Source: Ruminococcaceae bacterium UBA5408
Lineage (GTDB): Bacteria; Bacillota; Clostridia; Oscillospirales; Acutalibacteraceae
DNA length: 5,564 bases
Assembly (NCBI GenBank): GCA_002407645.1
Contig: DHNU01000079.1
Span: 2,001-7,564 of the forward strand
Direction of reading: 5' to 3'
This document shows, one piece after another, positions 1-4,649 of the stretch. Made by a program: the position numbers and the translations under genes. The notes below the pieces were generated by a model. The model saw nothing but the letters and a program-made list of their open reading frames with translations. It had not been told where the DNA came from and did no database searches. How positions within the stretch are numbered: position 1 is the stretch's first letter; every line of letters begins with the position of its first letter.

Positions 1-294
1 TCATGGTATGTTGTACGCAATATACGCGGCTGTACGGGCTTTGTAGGTCCGTCGTCTAAACCGATTCCGCTGACAGGTGATGAAGTAGCAAAATTGGGTG
101 TTGAGCAAAAAGAGGTTGAGGTTTCCTATGATGTCGGCGATTCTGTACACATTATCGATGGTCCGCTTGAAGGCTTCGTAGGTACGGTTGAAGAAGTTGA
201 TGTCGACAAAAACCGCGTCCGCGTTACAGTTTCAATGTTTGGACGCAAAACTCCGGTTGAGCTTGAACTAAACCAAGCTGAAGCGGTTGAATGA
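1..294 (+). CDS. nusG: Transcription termination/antitermination factor NusG, 3' part
   Basis: The reading frame is open from the first base and ends at TGA 292-294, giving 97 C-terminal residues; the family is usually about 170-180 residues, so the N-terminal half is missing because of the window edge. The visible part begins with SWYVVRNIRGCTGFVGPSSKP, the end of the NGN domain that binds the RNA polymerase clamp. A linker follows, then the KOW domain at about visible residues 40-95, with the typical GDSVHIIDGPLEGFVGTV loop. NusG modulates pausing and, in other bacteria, links polymerase to Rho or to ribosomal protein S10. Its place directly before rplK on the same strand is the classic secE-nusG-rplK-rplA order. 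An internal TTG at 94 is not a real start, since homology continues upstream of it. No terminator is seen after it, so rplK-rplA is probably reached by read-through. Confidence 0.96.
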   Translation, partial: SWYVVRNIRGCTGFVGPSSKPIPLTGDEVAKLGVEQKEVEVSYDVGDSVHIIDGPLEGFVGTVEEVDVDKNRVRVTVSMFGRKTPVELELNQAEAVE

Positions 295-300
295 TTTAGG

Positions 301-341
301 TAATATGCAGGAAACTGCTTATTATGAGGGGGCATTGCCCC
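301..341 (+). promoter_or_regulatory. Two tandem hairpins in the nusG-rplK spacer
   Basis: The first hairpin (301-324) is TAATA-T-GCAG, loop GAAA, CTGC-T-TATTA: nine base pairs interrupted by one T/T mismatch and closed by a GNRA tetraloop. The second (329-341) is GGGGC, loop ATT, GCCCC. Neither is followed by a T-tract, so they are not intrinsic terminators. They end one base before the presumed L1-binding motif. They may be RNA processing sites, mRNA stabilisers, or part of the folded rplK leader; this role is inferred and not shown by the sequence. Confidence 0.5.
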
Positions 342-342
342 T

Positions 343-392
343 GTGGGAGGAACGGGTAAAATTCTTTTGTCGTCCGTTCCGACATCTACCAC
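343..392 (+). promoter_or_regulatory. Putative ribosomal protein L1-binding leader upstream of rplK
   Basis: GTGG (343-346) can pair with CCAC (389-392), and GGAACGG (349-355) with CCGTTCC (374-380), leaving an asymmetric internal loop of GA (347-348) against GACATCTA (381-388). The conserved pieces GTGGGAGG and GA..TACCAC resemble the base of the L1 stalk in bacterial 23S rRNA, which from memory reads GGUGGGAGG ... GAAAUACCACC in E. coli. L1 is known to repress translation of the L11-L1 mRNA by binding such an rRNA mimic. The element ends seven bases before the rplK ribosome binding site GGAGG (400-404), so a bound protein could hinder initiation. The same motif recurs before rplA at 848-881. 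The assignment is inferred from this similarity and position. Confidence 0.75.
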
Positions 393-413
393 GAATTTTG
401 GAGGTGCAAACAA

Positions 414-839
414 ATGGCTCAAAAGGTTACGGGCTTAATAAAGCTCCAAATACCTGCTGGTAAAGCTACCCCGGCGCCGCCTGTAGGACCGGCTCTCGGT
501 CAGCACGGTGTCAACATTATGGCGTTTACTAAGGAATTCAACGAGCGTACAAAAAAAGACGCAGGACTTGTTATTCCGGTTGTTATTACGGTTTACGCTG
601 ATCGTTCGTTTACCTTTATTACAAAGACTCCGCCTGCGGCAGTTCTTATTAAAAAGGCTTGCGGAATTGATAAAGCTTCAGGCGAACCTAATAAAAACAA
701 AGTAGCTAAGATTACAAATGAGCAGGTTAGAAAAATAGCTGAAACAAAAATGCCCGACTTAAACGCTTCTACTGTAGAAACAGCTATGAAAATGGTTGCC
801 GGTACAGCGCGCAGCATGGGTATTGAAGTCGTAGATTGA
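414..839 (+). CDS. rplK: 50S ribosomal protein L11
   Basis: The 141-residue product has the normal length for L11. With L10 and L7/L12 it forms the GTPase-associated centre on 23S rRNA, where it contacts elongation factors and takes part in the stringent response through RelA-type enzymes. The N-terminal domain (about 1-70) carries the proline-rich helix [16 protein letters not shown] (about 20-36), the region contacted by thiostrepton-type antibiotics. The C-terminal domain (about 73-141), starting near [13 protein letters not shown], binds the rRNA. ATG 414 is preceded by GGAGG at 400-404 and gives the canonical [18 protein letters not shown] start. It lies 119 bases after nusG and 61 bases before rplA, each gap holding a presumed L1-binding element. 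Nothing is unusual in the protein. Confidence 0.98.
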   Translation: MAQKVTGLIKLQIPAGKATPAPPVGPALGQHGVNIMAFTKEFNERTKKDAGLVIPVVITVYADRSFTFITKTPPAAVLIKKACGIDKASGEPNKNKVAKITNEQVRKIAETKMPDLNASTVETAMKMVAGTARSMGIEVVD

Positions 840-847
840 TTACCCGG

Positions 848-881
848 GTGGGAGGAACTTTTTCTACTCCGATTTTACCAC
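848..881 (+). promoter_or_regulatory. Second putative L1-binding site, upstream of rplA
   Basis: The 11-base sequence GTGGGAGGAAC (848-858) is an exact copy of 343-353. GTGG (848-851) can pair with CCAC (878-881) and GGA (854-856) with TCC (868-870), leaving GA (852-853) opposite GATTTTA (871-877), the same asymmetric layout as the rplK copy. The inner helix is shorter here (three pairs instead of seven). ACCAC ends six bases before the rplA ribosome binding site (GGGAGG, 888-893), nearly the same spacing as before rplK. I infer that L1 can act on its own cistron directly, not only through coupling with rplK. The shorter helix makes it a possibly weaker site. Confidence 0.65.
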
Positions 882-900
882 TCTATAGGGAGGAAAACCA

Positions 901-1593
901 ATGAAACACGGTAAAAAATATGTCGACGGCTTAAAGCTTGTCGATCGTACTAAACTTTATGATGCAAGCGAGGCGCTTGACTTATGTGTCAAAACCGGAA
1001 CATCCAAGTTTGATGAAACCGTTGAGGTTCATGTTAAATTAGGTGTTGACGGCCGTCATGCCGACCAACAGGTTCGCGGTGCTATCGTATTGCCAAACGG
1101 AACCGGCAAAAATGTTCGTGTACTTGCAATTTGTAAGGGTGACGCTGCAAAGGAAGCAGAAGCTGCCGGAGCAGAATTTGTCGGTGCTGAAGATATGATA
1201 CAAAAAATCCAGAGTGAAAACTGGATGGATTTTGATATTCTTATCACTACACCTGATATGATGGGCCTTGTCGGAAGACTCGGTAAAATTTTGGGGCCTC
1301 GCGGCTTAATGCCTAACCCAAAAGCAGGTACAGTTACTCGCGATATCGGCAAAGCAATCAATGATGCAAAAGCCGGTAAAATTGAGTATCGTCTTGATAA
1401 AACAAATATCATTCACTGTACTATTGGCAAGGTTTCTTTCGGCGGCGAAAAGCTGCTTGCCAACTTCAATGCTTTGCTTGAAGCAATTGTAAAGGCAAAA
1501 CCTGCCGCAGTAAAGGGTCAATATATCAGAAGCTGTGTTGTTGCTTCTACAATGGGCCCGGGTGTTAGGATTAATCCAAATAAAGTTGGTTGA
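901..1593 (+). CDS. rplA: 50S ribosomal protein L1
   Basis: The 230-residue protein is of typical bacterial L1 length. L1 forms the mobile L1 stalk that guides deacylated tRNA out of the E site, and in many bacteria it represses its own L11-L1 mRNA. Domain I is built from both termini: [15 protein letters not shown] (about 34-48) contains the RNA-contacting segment, and STMGPGVRI (about 217-224) is the conserved C-terminal RNA-binding stretch. The Rossmann-like domain II sits between them, and the signature [15 protein letters not shown] is at 131-145. ATG 901 has GGGAGG at 888-893 and gives the usual [10 protein letters not shown] start. It follows rplK by 61 bases. No terminator is visible after the TGA at 1591-1593; instead a new promoter begins 14 bases later. 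Confidence 0.98.
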   Translation: MKHGKKYVDGLKLVDRTKLYDASEALDLCVKTGTSKFDETVEVHVKLGVDGRHADQQVRGAIVLPNGTGKNVRVLAICKGDAAKEAEAAGAEFVGAEDMIQKIQSENWMDFDILITTPDMMGLVGRLGKILGPRGLMPNPKAGTVTRDIGKAINDAKAGKIEYRLDKTNIIHCTIGKVSFGGEKLLANFNALLEAIVKAKPAAVKGQYIRSCVVASTMGPGVRINPNKVG

Positions 1594-1607
1594 TTTTTTA
1601 AAATAAC

Positions 1608-1639
1608 TTGACAGGCTTTATAGTCTGTGGTACTATAAT
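1608..1639 (+). promoter_or_regulatory. Sigma-70/SigA-type promoter for rplJ-rplL
   Basis: A perfect -35 hexamer TTGACA lies at 1608-1613. Two overlapping -10 readings exist: TACTAT at 1631-1636 with the ideal 17-base spacer and an extended TGG just before it, or the perfect TATAAT at 1634-1639 with an overlong 20-base spacer. Either would start transcription at about 1643-1647, just before the L10 leader. The promoter lies between rplA and rplJ, so L10 and L7/L12 can be made in excess over L11 and L1, as expected because L7/L12 is present in several copies per ribosome. Confidence 0.8.
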
Positions 1640-1649
1640 ATTCGCTGTT

Positions 1650-1711
1650 CTTTATTCAAAGACAGCAGGCGCATTTGCTTAATGGGTTACCCAGCCTGCC
1701 GAGGATAGAGC
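1650..1711 (+). ncRNA. Ribosomal protein L10 leader (L10-binding RNA)
   Basis: The core AGACAGCAGGC ... GCCTGCCGAGGA matches the L10 leader known from Firmicutes, which mimics the L10-binding site of 23S rRNA. The outer helix is CTTTATTC (1650-1657) with GGATAGAG (1703-1710), eight pairs including two G-U. An asymmetric, kink-turn-like loop AAAGACA (1658-1664) opposite CGA (1700-1702) follows. The inner helix is GCAGGC (1665-1670) with GCCTGC (1694-1699), topped by a small TGGG/CCCA hairpin (1683-1693). In Bacillus subtilis the L10(L12)4 complex binds this leader and promotes termination. Here the outer helix would hide GGATAGAG, which can otherwise pair with the 5' arm of the downstream terminator. 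Confidence 0.9.
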
Positions 1712-1748
1712 TAACTTAATGCACTAATTGTGTTATTATGCCCTTTCC
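1703..1748 (+). promoter_or_regulatory. Candidate antiterminator of the rplJ attenuator
   Basis: GGATAGAGC (1703-1711) can pair with GCCCTTTCC (1740-1748) at seven of nine positions, removing the 5' arm of the terminator. A bulged hairpin in between (TTAATGCAC 1716-1724 against GTGTTATTA 1730-1738) would bring the two strands together. The same GGATAGAG is needed for the outer helix of the L10 leader, so the two folds exclude each other. This is derived by eye from complementarity; no folding energy was computed. Confidence 0.55.
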
Positions 1749-1780
1749 ACGGTACTGTGGAAAGGGCTTTATTATTATAT
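1740..1780 (+). terminator. Intrinsic terminator acting as attenuator before rplJ
   Basis: GCCCTTTCCAC (1740-1750) and GTGGAAAGGGC (1757-1767) form a perfect 11-bp stem with loop GGTACT, followed by the T-rich tail TTTATTATTATATTT. It lies downstream of the L10 leader and about 20 bases before the rplJ ribosome binding site. Its position in a leader, not after an operon, shows it is a conditional attenuator; full termination here would silence rplJ-rplL. Confidence 0.92.
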
Positions 1781-1798
1781 TTGCGCATCTCAACTGAT

Positions 1799-1815
1799 GG
1801 AGGTGAATACTTTTG
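1799..1815 (+). promoter_or_regulatory. rplJ ribosome binding site with TTG start
   Basis: GGAGGTG (1799-1805) is followed after seven bases by TTG (1813-1815). The strong match and ideal spacing fix a TTG start, which also gives the expected L10 N-terminus MPSEKILEQKK. No in-frame ATG lies close by. Confidence 0.85.
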
Positions 1816-2349
1816 CCAAGCGAGAAAATTTTGGAACAAAAGAAACAGGCGGTTGCTGCTCTTTCCGAGAGCTTGAAATCCGCGTGTGTCGGAGTTGTTG
1901 TTGACTATAAAGGTATTTCTGTTGCTGATGATACAAAGCTTCGTAAAGAGCTTCGTGAATCCGGTAACAAATATAAAGTTGTTAAAAACACTCTGCTGCG
2001 TCTTGCACTTAAAGATGCAGGAATCAACGGTATGGACGATGTTTTAGAAGGAACCACTGCTATTGCAATCAGCGAAGATGATTACATTTCAAGTGCTAGA
2101 ATTCTTAACGGTTTTTCAAAGAAAAACAAAAAGCTTAAGATTAAGGCAGGCTTTATTGACGGTAATGTTGTTAGTTTAGAGCAAGTTCAAGAATTAGCTG
2201 ATTTACCATCACAAGAGGTATTGGTTGCAAAGGCTTTGGGCAGCTTGAATGCCCCGATACAGGGTTTCTACAATGTGCTTAATGGCACAGTCAAAGGTCT
2301 GGTTGTCGCTTTGAATGCTATTGCTGAAAAGCAGGCTGCTAACGCTTAA
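1813..2349 (+). CDS. rplJ: 50S ribosomal protein L10
   Basis: The 178-residue protein anchors the L7/L12 stalk to 23S rRNA. The N-terminal globular, rRNA-binding domain covers about 1-130 and contains the family signature VDYKGISVADDTKLRKELRE (about 30-49) and YKVVKNTLLRLAL (about 54-66). After a short linker, the C-terminal helix (about 150-178, GFYNVLNGTVKGLVVALNAIAEK) is the part that binds L7/L12 dimers. The start is TTG 1813 with GGAGGTG upstream. It is slightly longer than the E. coli protein (165 residues), as is common in Firmicutes. It has its own promoter and an L10 leader-attenuator, so its product probably regulates this transcript together with L7/L12. The rplL start follows 32 bases after its stop. 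Confidence 0.98.
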   Translation: MPSEKILEQKKQAVAALSESLKSACVGVVVDYKGISVADDTKLRKELRESGNKYKVVKNTLLRLALKDAGINGMDDVLEGTTAIAISEDDYISSARILNGFSKKNKKLKIKAGFIDGNVVSLEQVQELADLPSQEVLVAKALGSLNAPIQGFYNVLNGTVKGLVVALNAIAEKQAANA

Positions 2350-2381
2350 ATTATTTAATTAAATTTTGGAGGTAACTAATC

Positions 2382-2756
2382 ATGTCAGATAAAGTTGTAA
2401 AGTTAATTGAAGACGTAAAATCCCTTACAGTTCTTGAGCTCTCCGAGCTCGTTAAAGCTCTTGAAGAAGAATTCGGTGTATCAGCTGCTGCTCCTGTAGC
2501 AGTTGCTGCTGCTGCTCCTGCTGCAGGTGCTGCTGCAGAAGAGAAGACAGAGTTCGATGTTATTCTTAAGGCTGTCGGCGCAAACAAAATTCAGGTCATT
2601 AAGGCTGTTCGTGAAATCACAGGTCTTGGCCTTAAAGAAGCTAAAGCAGTTGTTGACGGTGCTCCTAAGGCTGTTAAAGAAGCTGTTTCTAAGGACGATG
2701 CAGAATCCTTCAAGAAGAAACTCGCTGATGCTGGTGCAGAAGTAGAAGTTAAATAA
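2382..2756 (+). CDS. rplL: 50S ribosomal protein L7/L12
   Basis: The 124-residue acidic stalk protein is present as several dimers on L10; it recruits and stimulates the translational GTPases. The N-terminal dimerisation and L10-binding domain is at about 1-33 ([20 protein letters not shown]). The flexible hinge is at 35-52, almost only Ala, Pro, Val and Gly. The factor-binding C-terminal domain is at about 56-124, with [24 protein letters not shown] and the usual VEVK end. ATG 2382 has GGAGG at 2368-2372. It ends the ribosomal operon in this window: rpoB, its usual downstream partner, is absent, and a strong terminator lies about 120 bases on. Confidence 0.98.
   Translation: MSDKVVKLIEDVKSLTVLELSELVKALEEEFGVSAAAPVAVAAAAPAAGAAAEEKTEFDVILKAVGANKIQVIKAVREITGLGLKEAKAVVDGAPKAVKEAVSKDDAESFKKKLADAGAEVEVK
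2484..2537 (+). repeat. GCT/GCN-rich low-complexity stretch encoding the L7/L12 hinge
   Basis: Eighteen codons, thirteen of them alanine and most of those GCT, encode the flexible hinge (residues 35-52). This is a normal property of rplL; runs of three and four GCT codons could favour slippage, and hinge length is known to vary between species. Confidence 0.8.
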
Positions 2757-2876
2757 TTAATTTCTCAAGTTGAAAATTCTCTGCAGTTTTGTAGAGCCCA
2801 AAAAGTTAGACAGAGTTTTTTTAGACTCAATGTCAAATGTTGGGGTAATACAGCAAAAAGGGAAACTAATATAAGA
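2757..2876. other. Non-coding spacer after rplL with two hairpins and a possible insertion sequence remnant
   Basis: No gene is seen. CTCTGCA (2779-2785) pairs with TGTAGAG (2790-2796), seven pairs including one G-T, but no T-tract follows directly. Next comes an imperfect nested inverted repeat: CCCAA (2797-2801) with TTGGG (2840-2844), GACA (2809-2812) with TGTC (2831-2834), and GAGT (2813-2816) with ACTC (2825-2828), the loop holding most of a seven-T run (2816-2822). The string CCCAAAAAGTTAGACA (2797-2812) looks like terminal repeats I associate with IS3-family elements of Firmicutes. There is no transposase, so at most this is a decayed end or a very small non-autonomous element. The IS link is from memory and weak. 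Confidence 0.35.
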
Positions 2877-2916
2877 AAAAGTATCCGAAACAATTAGCTT
2901 TGTTTCGGATACTTTT
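2877..2916. terminator. Bidirectional intrinsic terminator between convergent operons
   Basis: AAAAGTATCCGAAACAA (2877-2893) and TTGTTTCGGATACTTTT (2900-2916) form a perfect 17-bp stem with a six-base loop. The stem edges supply a T-tract on either strand: ACTTTTCATATTT on the + strand, and TACTTTTTCTTATAT on the - strand. It lies between rplL and the end of the ABC transporter operon and can serve both. Confidence 0.95.
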
Positions 2917-2926
2917 CATATTTAAT

Positions 2927-3736
2927 TTAGTTTCCGTCTTCAATGCTGATTTGGTTAAACTTATCGGTCAAGTCTTTAACATGAAGAGCGGATTTTCCTT
3001 CGTCTTCTTTGTCCTCAACTATTGAGCCGCGGTGCATCATAATCAGTCTGTCGCCGTAGTTAACAGCAAATTTAAGATTGTGGGTAACCATTAAAGTAGT
3101 AAGTTTTTTTGTTTTTACTATATGGTCAGTCATCTCCATAACATTTTCGCTTGAGCGTGGGTCAAGCGCCGCTGTGTGTTCGTCTAAAATTAAAAGGTCA
3201 ATCGGTGTCATAGTCGAAATTAAAAGTGCAAGAGCCTGACGCTGGCCGCCGGATAGACTTGAAACCGGCAGATTTATTTTGTCTTCAAGTCCTAATTTTA
3301 AGAGCTCAAGCTGAGTGCGGTAATAGTCAATTCGTCTTTTATTAACTCCGATTGTTAAACCGAATTTTTTACCTTTATTGTCGGCAAGAGCCATATTTTC
3401 AAGAATCGTCAGTCCGGGGCAGGTTCCTTTGGCTGGGTCTTGAAATACACGCCCGATAAACTGAGAATGGCGGTACTCTTTAAGTTTGCTTATTTCGCGG
3501 TTTCCTATATATATTTTTCCGCTGTCTATCGGAATACTGCCGCAGAGAATATTGAGTATTGAGGTTTTTCCCGAACCGTTGCTTCCAATAACGGAAACAA
3601 ACTGTCCTTTTTTAATGTCCATATTGAAATCTGTAAATAAAACCACTTCATTAACCGAATCACGGTTGAAGGTTTTGTTTATATGCTGCAGACTTACGAA
3701 ATTCTCTTTTTGATTAGATTTGGGTTGGATTGACAT
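2927..3736 (-). CDS. ABC transporter ATP-binding protein (partner of an ABC_sub_bind-type importer)
   Basis: The 269-residue protein is a complete ABC ATPase that would power uptake through the neighbouring permease on the inner face of the membrane. Visible motifs are Walker A GSNGSGKTS (51-59), Q-loop VFQDP (Gln99), signature LSGGQ (161-165), Walker B LLILDE (181-186, catalytic Glu186), D-loop ALDP (190-193) and H-loop His219 in VTHN. All catalytic residues are present. The extended Q-loop region (VFQDPAKGTCPGLTILENMALAD) is typical of the ATPases paired with ABC_sub_bind proteins, including streptococcal TrpZ. The ATG lies inside the 3' end of the permease gene (23-base overlap), with AAGGGG about ten bases upstream, so translation is probably coupled. 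It is the last gene of the operon and ends 10 bases from the shared terminator. The substrate is not known. Confidence 0.93.
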   Translation of the reverse strand: MSIQPKSNQKENFVSLQHINKTFNRDSVNEVVLFTDFNMDIKKGQFVSVIGSNGSGKTSILNILCGSIPIDSGKIYIGNREISKLKEYRHSQFIGRVFQDPAKGTCPGLTILENMALADNKGKKFGLTIGVNKRRIDYYRTQLELLKLGLEDKINLPVSSLSGGQRQALALLISTMTPIDLLILDEHTAALDPRSSENVMEMTDHIVKTKKLTTLMVTHNLKFAVNYGDRLIMMHRGSIVEDKEDEGKSALHVKDLTDKFNQISIEDGN

Positions 3737-4628
3737 TTTGCTTTTTCCCCTTCCCTACAAACATATTGTTAAATACGAGCGCAATTGTAAATATTACAGC
3801 CATTAACAGTTTTAGGTAATTGGTAGGAAGTCCGAGCTGCATGGCTATTACTAAACAGGCTTTGTAAATAATCGAGCCGAAGATAACGGCTGTTGTAGCT
3901 TTCATAAACTTTACTTTCCTAAATATATTTGTACCGATAATTACAGATGCAAGCGCAACAACGACCATTCCGACACCGCTTGCTGTATTGGCTGACTCCA
4001 CTTTTTGGCTTAGAATTGAACCCGAGAGTGCCGCACAGCCGTTTCCGATTGCAAGGCCGATTATTTTCATTGTACCGGAATCTTTTCCGAGAGAGGTTAC
4101 ATATTGTGAGTTGTTTCCGGAAGCTCTGAGCAGAAGTCCGGATTTTGTCTTTAGGTACAAATCTATTAAAAGCTTTACTATAATACATGATACCGCAACA
4201 ATAATAAGTACGCGGTAATCTAAAACATTCTCGGTTAAAAGTCCGGAAAGACCCGAATTGAAAATAGTGTCTTTATTGTAGAAAGGCATAATCGATTTAT
4301 TGTTTAAAATAACAAGATTTATACTCCACATACTTATCATTACAAGAATACCGGAAAGAAGGTCTGTAATGCCGAGCTTTACATGAAGAAGTCCTGTAAT
4401 ACAGCCAAGACCTGCTCCCAATACAAATGAAATTAAGCAAGCTATCCAAGGGTTTACCCCTGCAAGGATAAGCACTGCAGTGATACACGCTCCGAAAGGG
4501 AAAGTACCCTCTACGGACAAATCTGGAAAATCGAGGATTTGATAGGTTATATATACACCTATCGCCATAATGCCGTAGATGAAACCCTCCTCCAGTATAT
4601 TGATAATTAAACCGAGAATGATATCCAT
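3714..4628 (-). CDS. ABC transporter permease, BPD_transp_2 family
   Basis: The 304-residue, very hydrophobic protein has roughly eight or nine membrane segments, among them about 5-28, 46-80, 90-108, 139-157, 186-205, 218-236, 246-264 and 271-290. The segment LLLRASGNNSQYVTSLGKDSG (about 165-185) is the cytoplasmic loop that contacts the ATPase in the branched-chain amino acid/sugar permease superfamily (RAxGxN type). It would form a homodimeric channel taking ligand from the neighbouring binding protein. The N-terminal segment with ITYQILDFPDLSVEGTFPFGA (about 27-47) is characteristic of permeases linked to ABC_sub_bind proteins such as TrpY. ATG 4628 lies 21 bases after the binding-protein stop; its Shine-Dalgarno (GGTAAG) is weak, suggesting coupling to the upstream gene. 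The gene overlaps the ATPase gene by 23 bases. Confidence 0.92.
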   Translation of the reverse strand: MDIILGLIINILEEGFIYGIMAIGVYITYQILDFPDLSVEGTFPFGACITAVLILAGVNPWIACLISFVLGAGLGCITGLLHVKLGITDLLSGILVMISMWSINLVILNNKSIMPFYNKDTIFNSGLSGLLTENVLDYRVLIIVAVSCIIVKLLIDLYLKTKSGLLLRASGNNSQYVTSLGKDSGTMKIIGLAIGNGCAALSGSILSQKVESANTASGVGMVVVALASVIIGTNIFRKVKFMKATTAVIFGSIIYKACLVIAMQLGLPTNYLKLLMAVIFTIALVFNNMFVGKGKKQNVNPTQI

Positions 4629-4649
4629 TTGGAACTTACCAGCTTTCTG

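Noticed and set aside
94..96. TTG as a start of a short separate 66-residue KOW protein
   Set aside because: The frame continues upstream to the window edge with conserved NusG sequence (WYVVRNIRG...GFVGPSSKP), so this is an internal leucine codon.
126..422. Open frame of 98 codons on the - strand across the nusG end and the nusG-rplK spacer
   Set aside because: It lies opposite the clearly coding NusG KOW domain and the L1-type leader; its translation shows no recognisable domain and no ribosome binding site stands out.
1056..1412. Open frame of 118 codons on the - strand inside rplA
   Set aside because: It is fully antisense to the conserved L1 core, including the [10 protein letters not shown] motif; its apparent protein is a by-product of rplA codon use.
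1594..1812. T-box or metabolite riboswitch in the long rplA-rplJ spacer
   Set aside because: No T-box sequence or known riboswitch core is seen; the L10 leader core and attenuator explain the stretch.
2484..2537. Tandem repeat array or CRISPR-like repeat
   Set aside because: The repetition is GCT codon usage in the L7/L12 hinge; there are no spacers and no repeat unit beyond the codon.
2351..2587. Alanine-rich open frame of 78 codons on the - strand inside rplL
   Set aside because: Its Ala/Thr/Ser richness is the mirror of the GCT repeats coding the L7/L12 hinge, and the + strand gene is certain.
2779..2822. Hairpin CTCTGCA/TGTAGAG with a later T-run as the rplL terminator
   Set aside because: The T-run begins about 20 bases after the stem, too far for an intrinsic terminator; the 17-bp hairpin at 2877-2916 fits far better.
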